From Alphaproteobacteria bacterium (GTDB lineage Bacteria > Pseudomonadota > Alphaproteobacteria > Micavibrionales > Micavibrionaceae), in the NCBI GenBank assembly GCA_024279035.1, contig JAJRSA010000023.1, forward strand, positions 1 to 54,519: a stretch of DNA of 54,519 nucleotides, read 5' to 3'. Below the pieces are notes generated by a model. It searched no databases. It was not told where the DNA came from and saw only the letters and a list, made by a program, of their open reading frames with translations. The position numbers and the translations under genes are program-made. This document shows positions 16,358-24,646 of the stretch, one piece after another (within the stretch, counting starts at the first letter, position 1; the number at the start of each line of letters is the position of its first letter).

Positions 16358-17166
16358 TGTCAAAAGACAAAATTGCGCTCCATAAAATGATTCCTAACAT
16401 GATTACGCTCATGGCGCTCATGTCTGGCTTAACCGCATTGCAGTTTGCAATTAAGGGGAAAATTGAGATGGCCGTCATGCTTATTCTTGTCTCTGCTATT
16501 TTAGATGCTCTTGATGGAGCAATCGCACGCCTTCTCAAAGCAGGAAGCGAACTTGGGGCACAGCTAGATTCTCTGTCTGATTTCTTTTGCTTTGGTGTTG
16601 CTCCTGCCTTTATTCTCTATATGTGGGGATTGGATGAGGCAGGAAAACTGGGCTGGATTGCAACCACAGCCTTTTCTGCCGCATGCGCCCTCCGCCTTGC
16701 ACGTTTTAACGTGACGAAGCCCTCTAAAACAGAAAAATCCGCATGGAATGATGGGTTTTTTCAAGGTATTCCAGCCCCTGCGGGCGCAGGCCTGTGTATG
16801 CTTCCCCTGTTCATCTGGTTTCAAAGCCCCGAGAGCTTCGCCACGCTCTCTTTTGCAAATCCTTTAATTGCTGTGTGGACCATTCTCGTTGCAGCACTTA
16901 TGATTAGCCGTATTCCCACCTATTCCAGCAAACAATTCCATATAGAGCGAAAAATGGCTCTTCCTCTTCTTGCTGGCAGTGCCTTCGCCTTCGCCTCTTT
17001 ACTCCATGCCCCATGGACAACATTGATGATTTTATCTTTTCTCTATTTGATATCCATTCCTCTTGCTTATCGCAAATTTAGAGCTCTGGAAAAAGACTAT
17101 AACAATACAAGTGAAGATCTCGCTGATTTAGCATTTGGTGTTGGACAGGATGAGTGGGGAAAGTAA
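16357..17166 (+). CDS. pssA: CDP-diacylglycerol-serine O-phosphatidyltransferase
   Basis: Makes phosphatidylserine from CDP-diacylglycerol and serine, feeding Psd. The CDP-alcohol phosphotransferase motif is complete: Asp50, Asp53-Gly54, Ala57-Arg58, Gly67, Asp71 and Asp75 within residues 50-75. Several hydrophobic helices follow, as expected for an integral membrane enzyme of this type (269 residues). Directly coupled to psd. Confidence 0.95.
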   Translation: MSKDKIALHKMIPNMITLMALMSGLTALQFAIKGKIEMAVMLILVSAILDALDGAIARLLKAGSELGAQLDSLSDFFCFGVAPAFILYMWGLDEAGKLGWIATTAFSAACALRLARFNVTKPSKTEKSAWNDGFFQGIPAPAGAGLCMLPLFIWFQSPESFATLSFANPLIAVWTILVAALMISRIPTYSSKQFHIERKMALPLLAGSAFAFASLLHAPWTTLMILSFLYLISIPLAYRKFRALEKDYNNTSEDLADLAFGVGQDEWGK

Positions 17167-17173
17167 GGAGGTA

Positions 17174-17839
17174 CTATCCAAGCATTGGCCCTTGAACCTG
17201 CATTTTACTGATGGTCGCTAAATGCTCTTGGTGATGTGCAAATTGTCCCATAAGTTCTTTTTCTTCCAAAGACACATGTGTCATCTGGTCTAGGACCTCA
17301 TCTTCTCCCATGCGGTTTACAACATCATCCATCGCGACATTCAACGCGTTTTGAGGAATCGCTTGTGGCATATTTGTGTTGGGAGAGGGTGTAGGCGATG
17401 ATGATGCGGAAACATGGGCATCTGCATAGGATTGATAGCTCTCCGTATCAATTTCATCTCCCTTTGGATCATATTCTTTAAAAGATGTGGCCGCTTTTCC
17501 CATTGTACTAAGCGTACTCGCAGCAGTGATCGCAATACCGATTGGAGCCATCCCTACAGCTGTAAATCCTGCAGCTACTATACCTGAGGCTACATTTTGT
17601 TTTAATGCATCTGCCCAACTTGCATTGGCAGAGGTGGCTGTTGCACCTGCGTTATTACCTAAAGATTGCCCCACAGATTCTCGTATTTGAGACGTCATGT
17701 TCAGAGCTTTCTTAGATTCTTGTACAGCCCCGACATGCATTTTAACATTGGTGATGTCAGGGGCCGCCGTCGGCGAAAAACTCGCCTTCAAACTAAATCC
17801 TGCACTATTTGCAATTTCTCTGACAGCATGTACAGCCAT
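17174..17839 (-). CDS. Unknown protein P1 with central hydrophobic Gly/Ala segment
   Basis: Unrecognised 221-residue protein. It has no N-terminal signal peptide. A Ser/Ala/Asn-rich stretch leads to a hydrophobic helix (about residues 86-115, with VASGIVAAGFTAVGMAPIG), then a Ser/Pro/Asn-rich low-complexity linker (about 145-163) and an acidic, Met-rich helical tail. ATG 17839 is preferred to an in-frame TTG at 17848 because AAAGGG is too close to the latter. An exact TTAA-N7-TTAA site lies 130 bases upstream. Architecture resembles the neighbour at 18006 and the gene at 38477, although sequences are not alignable by eye. Confidence 0.6.
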   Translation of the reverse strand: MAVHAVREIANSAGFSLKASFSPTAAPDITNVKMHVGAVQESKKALNMTSQIRESVGQSLGNNAGATATSANASWADALKQNVASGIVAAGFTAVGMAPIGIAITAASTLSTMGKAATSFKEYDPKGDEIDTESYQSYADAHVSASSSPTPSPNTNMPQAIPQNALNVAMDDVVNRMGEDEVLDQMTHVSLEEKELMGQFAHHQEHLATISKMQVQGPMLG

Positions 17840-17899
17840 AAAACACAATACCCTTTCCCTATTTATGTTGCCATAAAGGCATTAATAAAGTGTAAATAT

Positions 17900-17945
17900 T
17901 TGAAAAATATATTTTATAACAATGTGTTATTAATTGTTAAATTTC
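17900..17945 (-). promoter_or_regulatory. Candidate sigma-70 promoter of the P1 gene
   Basis: Reading the minus strand, TTAACA and TATAAA are separated by 16 bases in an otherwise very AT-rich gap, placing the start of transcription roughly 60-70 bases before the ATG at 17839. The CtrA-type site is just upstream of the -35. Confidence 0.4.
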
Positions 17946-17968
17946 AGATCTCATTAAAACAAAAAACC

Positions 17969-17983
17969 TTAACAGGCTCTTAA
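17969..17983. promoter_or_regulatory. CtrA-type box TTAA-N7-TTAA before P1
   Basis: TTAACAGGCTCTTAA matches the alphaproteobacterial CtrA full-site consensus exactly at all eight fixed positions. It lies in the intergenic gap between the P2 stop and the P1 start, upstream of the likely P1 -35. Confidence 0.5.
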
Positions 17984-18005
17984 TATTCTCTTTTTATGTG
18001 TGGGA

Positions 18006-18590
18006 TTAGGCGACTAGCTTTAGAACAGGGTGGGAAGGGATATGGCCTAGATACTCTAAGCTTTCCTTTCGAACTTGAAGGGTTTTGCCATTATTATGAG
18101 ACAATTGTCCTTTGAGAGCATGCTCAGCTTGGTAGAGAAGCCCTTTCATCTTTAAATGAGGCGTTGAAGCTTTTTCTCCCACAGGAGAGATTTCTTCTGC
18201 AAAGGAAAGAGGGGGTGTTTTAGATGCGCTATCTTGTACAAATACAGGGTCATTTTTTGCGTTTAAAGTTTTGCGCATCTCATTGCCTGTATGGAGCCCA
18301 GATACAAGTTTTGAGAGGGGTAGAAATGCTGGGTTTATAAGGGATACACCAGCATTCAAAGCCAGTCCTTGCGCAAAGCTTATCACAACATTTGCATTTG
18401 AAGAAGGAGAGGATGTCTCTGTATTTTCTAATACAGGCCTCATTTTTTTCTTCTTTTCAAAGATCGTAGAGAGTTGTTTCTTGGCTAGTCCTGCGGCAAC
18501 ACCATGCTTAGCAGGATTGTTATAATCAACAGGGCCTCCTCCAATTTTCTTGATTGGAAAATCTAAAATTTGCGCTGCATGTGAAATCAT
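18006..18590 (-). CDS. Unknown protein P2, 194 aa
   Basis: Unrecognised basic protein with no signal peptide. Features: a short N-terminal segment (FPIKKIGGGPVDYNNP), a lysine-rich helix (about 35-50, EKKKKM), a Ser/Asn linker, a hydrophobic Gly/Ala/Leu region (about 68-95, FAQGLALNAGVSLINPAFLPL), then a Ser/Pro-rich linker and a helical tail. The order of hydrophobic segment, low-complexity linker and helical tail parallels P1, its downstream neighbour. A near-CtrA site lies 15 bases before its ATG. Function unknown. Confidence 0.6.
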   Translation of the reverse strand: MISHAAQILDFPIKKIGGGPVDYNNPAKHGVAAGLAKKQLSTIFEKKKKMRPVLENTETSSPSSNANVVISFAQGLALNAGVSLINPAFLPLSKLVSGLHTGNEMRKTLNAKNDPVFVQDSASKTPPLSFAEEISPVGEKASTPHLKMKGLLYQAEHALKGQLSHNNGKTLQVRKESLEYLGHIPSHPVLKLVA

Positions 18591-18604
18591 AAAAATAAAA
18601 CCTC

Positions 18605-18619
18605 TTAACCTCTGTTTAT
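18605..18619. promoter_or_regulatory. Near-match to a CtrA box before P2
   Basis: TTAACCTCTGTTTAT matches TTAA-N7-TTAA at seven of eight fixed positions and sits immediately upstream of the P2 start codon. Alone it would not be called; it is listed because P1 and P3 have exact sites. Confidence 0.3.
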
Positions 18620-18678
18620 GCCATAGATATCACAAGATTGTCTATACAAATATGCATCCCACTCACATACAACACTTT

Positions 18679-20199
18679 TTACCCCTTTAACACCAATTTT
18701 CGATAGCTCAAAGCTTCGGCAATATGGGGTTTTGAGAGATAATCAGGGGCAGAGTCTAAATCCGCGATGGTGCGCGCCAAGCGTAAAACACGGTGATAGG
18801 CGCGCGCAGAGAGTTTCATGCTCTGGGTGGCCTGTGCGAGTAATTTTTTAGCAAGATCATCCATGGGAGCAATTTGTTCTAGAATATCTCCATTGGCATG
18901 CGCATTAATTTCAATGTCAGAGTTAAAAGACTCAAAGCGTGTCTTTTGGATAAGACGAGCGTTTAAAACGCGTTGAGCTACCTGTGCTGAACTTTCCGCA
19001 GGGACATCAGATTGAAGATCTGCAATTTGGACAGCGGGAACATCCACTGTTAAGTCAATACGGTCAAACATAGGCCCTGAGATTTTATTCTGATAGTCTC
19101 CACCACAGCGAGGGGCTTTGGTACATTCCATGTCAGGGTCTCCCATATAGCCACACCGACAGGGATTCATGGCCGCAATCAGTTGAAAGCGGGCAGGATA
19201 GGTGACATGGTAATTCACTCGGGAAACCAAAACACGCCCTGTTTCTAACGGTTGACGAAGGGCTTCCAAGGTTGAGCGTTGAAACTCGGGAAACTCATCG
19301 AGAAACAAGATCCCATGATGCGCCAAAGAAATTTCCCCCGGTTTGGCTTTGCTGCCTCCCCCAATCAAAGAAGGTTGCGAGGCAGAATGGTGAGGATCTC
19401 GAAAAGGGCGACGAGAGAGGAGACCGCCCTCAGGCAAAGATCCAGAAAGAGAATGAATCATAGATACATCCAAGGCCTCTTTCGGAGATAATTTTGGTAA
19501 AATAGACGGCAGACACGAGGCGAGCATTGATTTCCCAGACCCGGGCGGTCCAATCATGAGCATATTATGCCCTCCTGCCGCAGCAATCTCGAGCGCACGC
19601 TTTGCCGTTTCCTGCCCTTTAACCTCTGAGAGATCGGGGGTAGAGAGAGGAGGCTCTTCTTTGAGTTTCGCCGTTGGTTTTGCCAGAACCTGTGTCCCTT
19701 TCATGTGATTGATGAATTGGAGAAGATTTTGAGGGGCGAGGAGATCAATATCTCCTGCCCATGCTGCCTCTCCTCCACAGGCATAGGGCACAATCAAGCC
19801 TTTTCCTGTTTCCGCCGCATGCATTGCCGCAGGGAGCACTCCATTCACAGAACGAATGCTTGAATCAAGTGATAATTCTCCCAGAGCAATATAGTCTTTC
19901 ATCTCCTCTGCAGGAATGACATTCATCACGGCCAAAACGCCCAACGCAATAGGAAGGTCAAAATGACTCCCTTCTTTGGCCAAATCAGCAGGGGCAAGAT
20001 TGATGGTTAAACGTTTCGCAGGGAGAGAAATTCCGAGCGCATGAAGCGCCGCGCGCACGCGTTCTCGACTTTCTGCCACCGCCTTATCAGGCAATCCCAC
20101 AATTGAAAAGGCAGGCATGCCACTGGCCAATTGCACTTGCACGTCAACGTCAAGAACATCAACCCCTTGGAACGAAACTGTTTTGATGGTGGCACTCAT
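18679..20199 (-). CDS. comM: ComM/YifB-family Mg-chelatase-like AAA+ ATPase
   Basis: A 506-residue AAA+ protein; ComM is a branch-migration helicase that helps integrate DNA during natural transformation. An N-terminal Lon-protease-like domain (about 1-170, with VGLPDKAVAESRERVRAAL and LAPADLAKEGSHFDLPIALG) precedes the AAA+ module with GPPGSGKSM (Walker A) and FLDEFPEF (Walker B). A four-cysteine cluster (CRCGYMGDPDMECTKAPRC) lies in the ATPase domain, as in YifB. The C-terminal Mg_chelatase_C part has SARAYHRVLRLARTIADLD. Start 20199 is chosen by family alignment; a 12-codon upstream extension looks spurious. Confidence 0.92.
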   Translation of the reverse strand: MSATIKTVSFQGVDVLDVDVQVQLASGMPAFSIVGLPDKAVAESRERVRAALHALGISLPAKRLTINLAPADLAKEGSHFDLPIALGVLAVMNVIPAEEMKDYIALGELSLDSSIRSVNGVLPAAMHAAETGKGLIVPYACGGEAAWAGDIDLLAPQNLLQFINHMKGTQVLAKPTAKLKEEPPLSTPDLSEVKGQETAKRALEIAAAGGHNMLMIGPPGSGKSMLASCLPSILPKLSPKEALDVSMIHSLSGSLPEGGLLSRRPFRDPHHSASQPSLIGGGSKAKPGEISLAHHGILFLDEFPEFQRSTLEALRQPLETGRVLVSRVNYHVTYPARFQLIAAMNPCRCGYMGDPDMECTKAPRCGGDYQNKISGPMFDRIDLTVDVPAVQIADLQSDVPAESSAQVAQRVLNARLIQKTRFESFNSDIEINAHANGDILEQIAPMDDLAKKLLAQATQSMKLSARAYHRVLRLARTIADLDSAPDYLSKPHIAEALSYRKLVLKG

Positions 20200-20248
20200 A
20201 TCATTGTCTATAGCATGAGAACAAAAGGGAAACAAGAGGGAGGGGGAT

Positions 20249-20743
20249 TTATTTTGAAATGAGCTTCAATATCATCTCTGCACTTTCATTTTCCGTTAAA
20301 ATGGTTGTATCTACCTCAAGATCATAGTCTATATTTTGATAGACATCTAGAAATTGAGAGTGTGCAAGACCGATCTTCCGATCTCCACGTTGTTTTTCAC
20401 GTGATTCAAGGCACTCTAGAGAGGCTTTGACAGCAATAAGCGTAACATGAAACGCTTTAAAGCTCTCTTGCATCTCCTGAATCTGATTTGGAAGCCCAAC
20501 ACAATCAATAATTAAATTATGGTGATGTTTGAGAAGCGCATGGGCAGAGTCTTTAATCGCCGATTTTATATGAGGGAAATTCTGGGTATTGGCCTCTACA
20601 TGAGAGGGCACCATGTCCCAAAAAACATCCATTTGGAAATGTAAATAGCATCCCTCAAGCTTGTCTTGCAAGGCACGTGCAATACTCGATTTTCCAGCGC
20701 TTGACGTTCCATTAAGAATAATCGCATGAGGCAGGGTGCTCAT
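20249..20743 (-). CDS. CPT-like P-loop phosphotransferase
   Basis: A 164-residue P-loop kinase resembling chloramphenicol phosphotransferase. NGTSSAGKSSIARAL (about 10-24) is the Walker A region with the SSAGKSS variant common to that family. DVFWDMVPSH and NLIIDCVG supply acidic residues, and RGDRKIGLAHSQ is a lid-like segment. It starts just after the HIT stop (GAGTGACATG context) and is third in the nrdA-HIT-CPT run. The real substrate is unlikely to be the drug; another small molecule is probable but cannot be named. Confidence 0.72.
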   Translation of the reverse strand: MSTLPHAIILNGTSSAGKSSIARALQDKLEGCYLHFQMDVFWDMVPSHVEANTQNFPHIKSAIKDSAHALLKHHHNLIIDCVGLPNQIQEMQESFKAFHVTLIAVKASLECLESREKQRGDRKIGLAHSQFLDVYQNIDYDLEVDTTILTENESAEMILKLISK

Positions 20744-20744
20744 G

Positions 20745-21107
20745 TCACTCTGCTCCACGCAAAGATGCAATCTTTTCACCGCCAAGGAGATGAAGATGAA
20801 AATGAGGAACTTCTTGTCTGCCATACTCTCCCCTGTTCGCAACAGAACGAAATCCATGTTCCGTCAGGTTTTGGTCTTTGGCAATACTGGACACAGAGTC
20901 AAAGAAATCCATTTTCTCTTCCAGAGGCGCATGATCAATAAAATCAATAAGATCTATATAGGCCCTTTTAGGAATTACAATAATATGGATTTTTGCCAAA
21001 GGGGCAATATCAGTGAAAGCAAGAGTATGTTCGCTTTCAAATATTTTATGACACGGAATTTCTTTGCGTAGAATTTTTGCGAAGATGTTATTGGGATCAT
21101 AGGTCAC
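20745..21107 (-). CDS. HIT-family nucleotide-binding protein
   Basis: A 120-residue histidine-triad hydrolase (HinT/PKCI type) acting on nucleoside phosphoramidates or dinucleotides. NNIFAKILRKEIPC (6-19) is the typical N-terminal segment, and HFHLHLLGG near the C terminus is the HxHxH active site. The start is a GTG at 21107 that overlaps the nrdA TGA (GTGA), so translation is coupled to nrdA. The open frame extends 91 codons upstream but is antisense-shaped sequence inside nrdA. Linkage to a ribonucleotide reductase fits a nucleotide-metabolism role. Confidence 0.88.
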   Translation of the reverse strand: MTYDPNNIFAKILRKEIPCHKIFESEHTLAFTDIAPLAKIHIIVIPKRAYIDLIDFIDHAPLEEKMDFFDSVSSIAKDQNLTEHGFRSVANRGEYGRQEVPHFHLHLLGGEKIASLRGAE

Positions 21108-22927
21108 TGACACGCCAAGCACTCTTCGTATTGATCTGACTCCCCTAGAGAGGCTTGAGGGCTTGGGGTTTCGCCTTTTGTGCGTTGCCATGAGGCATTG
21201 GACTCGGCGCGTTGGATGGATTTTGAGCGACAATAATAGAGGGATTTCACGCCTTTTTGCCATGCTTCCCAGTGAATGCGATGCAGGTCTCTCTTGTTGA
21301 CATTCGCGGGGAGAAACACATTGACCGATTGCGCCTGACAAATGAAGGGCGCACGATCGCCTGCAAGATCCACAATCCATCTTTGATCAATTTCAAAAGC
21401 GGTTTTAAATACCTCTTTTTCATCTTGCGAGAGGAAATCAAGATGTTGGACAGAGCCTTCATTAGTAAAAATGGATGACCAAATATCTTCTGTATTGTGA
21501 CCTTTTTCCTCAAGAATAGCTTCAATATATTTATTTTTAACGGGAAATGATCCAGATAGCGTTTTATGCGTGTACGCATTGGCAGCAATAGGTTCAATCC
21601 CAGGAGAAGCCCCTCCGCAGATGATAGAAATAGACGCGGTTGGAGCAATGGCTATCTTATTAGAAAAACGCTCTTCTATCCCGTAATCCGCAGCATCTGG
21701 ACAAGCTCCGCGCTCTTTGGCAAGAACACTAGAGGCATCATCGGCCTGACGTTTAATATGTTGGAACATACGACGATTCCAAACTTTTGCCATCACCGAT
21801 TCCATCGGGATCATTTTTTGCTGAAGGAAAGAATGTAACCCCATCACACCTAACCCGACAGAGCGCTCGCGCATGGCAGAATATTTGGCGCGTTTCATCG
21901 AATCAGGGGCTTTATTGATAAAATCTGTAAGCACATTATCTAAAAAGCGCATAATATCTTCAACGATGGTCGGATGATCCTGCCACTCATCAAATTTTTC
22001 TAAATTCAAAGACGACAGACAACACACGGCCGTCCTGTCATTTCCAAGATGATCTAGTCCTGTGGGTAATGTGATTTCTGAACAGAGATTGGACATTTTA
22101 ACGTTCAACCCGGCCATTTTATGATGATCAGGAATATGGTCATTCACATGGTCAATATAGATAATGTAGGGCTCTCCTGTTTCAATCCGCGCCGTTAACA
22201 AACGAATCCAAAGATCACGGGCACTCACTTTATCAACGATAGCATTATCTTTTGGCGAGCGCAGTGGCCATTCTTCGTTACGTTCAACCGCCAGCATAAA
22301 GGCATTGGGAACAAGAACACCATGATGCAAATTAAGAGCTTTACGATTGGGGTCTCCCCCTGTTGGACGACGAATCTCAATAAATTCTTCAATTTCTGGA
22401 TGCCAGATAGGAAGATAAATCGCCGCAGATCCCCGTCGGAGTGATCCTTGAGAGATAGCCAATGTCAAAGAATCCATCACATGAATAAAAGGTACAATCC
22501 CAGATGTCTTACCGTTGCGCCCTACTTTTTCTCCGATAGAGCGAACATTGCCCCAATAAGAGCCAATCCCGCCCCCAAGAGAGGCCAGTGCTACATTTTC
22601 ATTCCACAAATCAACAATATCATCCAAAGAATCCTTTGTTTCATTCAAGAAACAGGAAATAGGCAACCCTCTGCTTGTGCCTCCGTTGGAAAGAATAGGA
22701 GTCGAAGGCATAAACCATAATTTCGACATATAGTCATAGAGGCGCTGAGAATGTGCAGAATCATCTCCATAATGCATAGAGACCCGCGCAAAGAGATCTT
22801 GAGGATGCTCTTCAGGAAGAAGATAGCGATCATAGAGCGTTTCAATCCCAAATTTGGTCAAAAAAGAATCCCGTGAGCGATCAATTTTAACGCGATTTCC
22901 TCGTTCTATGTGTGCGACGTCGTACAT
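21104..22927 (-). CDS. nrdA: Ribonucleoside-diphosphate reductase, class I alpha subunit
   Basis: Reduces ribonucleotides to deoxyribonucleotides. The 607-residue chain lacks an N-terminal ATP cone, consistent with reduced allosteric control. Active-site features include STPILSNGGTSRGLPISCF (redox Cys), NLCSEITLPT (the N-x-C-x-E radical residues) and the second redox Cys in AVCCLSSLNLEKF. The tail ends YEECLACQ, the CxxC that accepts electrons from thioredoxin or glutaredoxin. The beta subunit gene is not in this window. Two NrdR-like boxes precede it. It is translated with a HIT protein and a CPT-like kinase. Confidence 0.92.
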   Translation of the reverse strand: MYDVAHIERGNRVKIDRSRDSFLTKFGIETLYDRYLLPEEHPQDLFARVSMHYGDDSAHSQRLYDYMSKLWFMPSTPILSNGGTSRGLPISCFLNETKDSLDDIVDLWNENVALASLGGGIGSYWGNVRSIGEKVGRNGKTSGIVPFIHVMDSLTLAISQGSLRRGSAAIYLPIWHPEIEEFIEIRRPTGGDPNRKALNLHHGVLVPNAFMLAVERNEEWPLRSPKDNAIVDKVSARDLWIRLLTARIETGEPYIIYIDHVNDHIPDHHKMAGLNVKMSNLCSEITLPTGLDHLGNDRTAVCCLSSLNLEKFDEWQDHPTIVEDIMRFLDNVLTDFINKAPDSMKRAKYSAMRERSVGLGVMGLHSFLQQKMIPMESVMAKVWNRRMFQHIKRQADDASSVLAKERGACPDAADYGIEERFSNKIAIAPTASISIICGGASPGIEPIAANAYTHKTLSGSFPVKNKYIEAILEEKGHNTEDIWSSIFTNEGSVQHLDFLSQDEKEVFKTAFEIDQRWIVDLAGDRAPFICQAQSVNVFLPANVNKRDLHRIHWEAWQKGVKSLYYCRSKSIQRAESNASWQRTKGETPSPQASLGESDQYEECLACQ

Positions 22928-23014
22928 ACAATTCTCCCTTTTAAGGCGCTCCTGCTGAAAGGCCTTATATTGCTAAATAATTCTATTGTGTCAGTGATGA
23001 CAGATATGTGTGAA

Positions 23015-23030
23015 ACACAATCCATAGTGT
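23015..23030. promoter_or_regulatory. NrdR box 1
   Basis: ACACAATCCATAGTGT matches the NrdR palindrome acaCwAtATaTwGtgt at 14 of 16 positions, the misses being the two central bases. It lies 88 bases upstream of the nrdA start codon. Confidence 0.7.
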
Positions 23031-23046
23031 CTTAACTTTTAATATC

Positions 23047-23062
23047 CTACTATATATCGTAG
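23047..23062. promoter_or_regulatory. NrdR box 2
   Basis: CTACTATATATCGTAG matches the same palindrome at 11 of 16 positions, including the core. Its centre is exactly 32 bp from box 1, about three helical turns, which is the spacing expected for cooperative NrdR binding. A weak promoter (TTGGCG, 17 bases, TAGGAT on the minus strand) would overlap it. Confidence 0.6.
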
Positions 23063-23203
23063 GTATCGCCAATCAGAACATTTTCCTATTTCATTCTTTT
23101 TTGTGTCTCTCACTCTAAAAAAACAGATTCTAATGCCCGTGAATAGAGGCTTTCGACTCTTCTCCACAATTTGTAATTTTTTTTTAGTGTTGTCTCTCTA
23201 TTC

Positions 23204-24637
23204 ATGCTAGAAGAGGGCATGATTATACGCAATAGAAATACGAAAATCCTTGCCACACTTGGCCCCGCCTCTAGCACACAAGAGTCGATAGAAAATTTAT
23301 TCAAAGCAGGCGTTGATGTGTTCCGTTTGAACTTTAGTCACGGCACAGCAGACGACCATAAAGCGCGTCTTGAGATTATTCGAGCCTTAGAGAAAAAATA
23401 TGATCGACCTATTGGAGTGATCGCTGATTTACAAGGCCCAAAGCTCCGCATAGGAAAATTTAAAGAAGATTCTATTGCCGTTCAAAAAGGAGATATCATT
23501 CGCTTTGATCTTGATCCTGCACATGGGGATTCGTCGCGCGTGAACTTGCCTCACCCTGAAGTCATAGAGGCTTTGGACACAGGCTCTCATATTCTCATTG
23601 ATGATGGAAAAGTGCGTATTGAGATTACTGAAAAAGGGGCAGACTATCTTGTAGGAAAAATTATTGCAGGAAAAAAACTTTCGAATCATAAAGGATTTAA
23701 TATTCCTGATGTGATTCTTCCTATTCCTGCCTTAACGGACAAAGACAAAAAAGATCTAGTCTGCGCCTTAGATATGGGTGTGGATTGGGTCGCGCAATCC
23801 TTTGTCCAAAAACCAGAGGATGTAAAAGAAGCACAAGCCCTGATTGCAGGACGTGCGGCACTCATGGTTAAAATTGAAAAACCTTCTGCGATTGAGTATT
23901 TCACTGAAATTCTTGCGTTGGCCGATGGAGTCATGCTGGCACGCGGCGATTTGGGGGTTGAGATTCCACCTGAAAACGTTCCTGCCACCCAACAACATGT
24001 TATTCGTGAAGTACGTGCCAGTGGAAAGCCTATTGTTGTTGCAACGCAGATGCTCGAATCGATGATTGAAAGCCCAACACCTACACGCGCAGAAGCTTCT
24101 GATGTTGCAAATGCTGTGTATGATGGTACAGATGCTGTGATGCTGTCTGCAGAAACAGCCGCAGGGGATTATCCCATGGAATCGGTAACCATTATGAGCC
24201 GTATTCTAGAAAAAGTAGAAAGTGATTCTCTCTATCGTCAACAAATGGATGATCGTCATTTGGGCGCTGAGCCAGATCCTTCTGATGCCATCACTGTGGC
24301 GGCGGATCAAATTACGCAAGATATTGGTGCCGCATGCATTGTCAATTATACAACCTCAGGATCGACGGCACTTAGAACGGCACGGCATCGTCCTTATATT
24401 CCTATTTTGTGCCTCACTCAAAATCTCTCTGTTGCCCGACGCCTCAGTATTTCTTATGGCGTACGCAGTGTGCACATCACGGATGTAGGCTCATTCTCAG
24501 AAACTGTTGAAAAAGCGCTGTCCATTGCCTATGAGAAAAAGCTAGCCAAAACTGGGGATGCCATCGTTCTGACGGCGGGTGTGCCCTTTGGAAAAGTGGG
24601 ATCTACGAATGTATTAAGAGTAGAATGGGTTCAATAA
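23204..24637 (+). CDS. pyk: Pyruvate kinase
   Basis: Transfers phosphate from phosphoenolpyruvate to ADP. Conserved elements: TKILATLGPASS near the N terminus, FRLNFSHG (substrate and K+ site), MVKIEKPSAIEYF with the catalytic Lys, LARGDLGVEIP, and VATQMLESMIESPTPTRAEASDVANAV. It is a standard-length enzyme (477 residues) without the C-terminal PEP-utiliser extension. The start is uncertain: ATG 23204 lacks a Shine-Dalgarno, while ATG 23219 follows AGAGGG too closely. Homologues begin near 23219. Confidence 0.95.
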   Translation: MLEEGMIIRNRNTKILATLGPASSTQESIENLFKAGVDVFRLNFSHGTADDHKARLEIIRALEKKYDRPIGVIADLQGPKLRIGKFKEDSIAVQKGDIIRFDLDPAHGDSSRVNLPHPEVIEALDTGSHILIDDGKVRIEITEKGADYLVGKIIAGKKLSNHKGFNIPDVILPIPALTDKDKKDLVCALDMGVDWVAQSFVQKPEDVKEAQALIAGRAALMVKIEKPSAIEYFTEILALADGVMLARGDLGVEIPPENVPATQQHVIREVRASGKPIVVATQMLESMIESPTPTRAEASDVANAVYDGTDAVMLSAETAAGDYPMESVTIMSRILEKVESDSLYRQQMDDRHLGAEPDPSDAITVAADQITQDIGAACIVNYTTSGSTALRTARHRPYIPILCLTQNLSVARRLSISYGVRSVHITDVGSFSETVEKALSIAYEKKLAKTGDAIVLTAGVPFGKVGSTNVLRVEWVQ

Positions 24638-24646
24638 AAGACCCCT

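Noticed and set aside
20745-21380. Long version of the HIT protein (211 aa)
   Set aside because: The first 91 codons are an alternative frame inside nrdA; homology begins at the GTG overlapping the nrdA stop.
23110-23304. 64-codon minus-strand frame over the pyk start
   Set aside because: It is antisense to the conserved N terminus of pyruvate kinase and has no ribosome-binding site.
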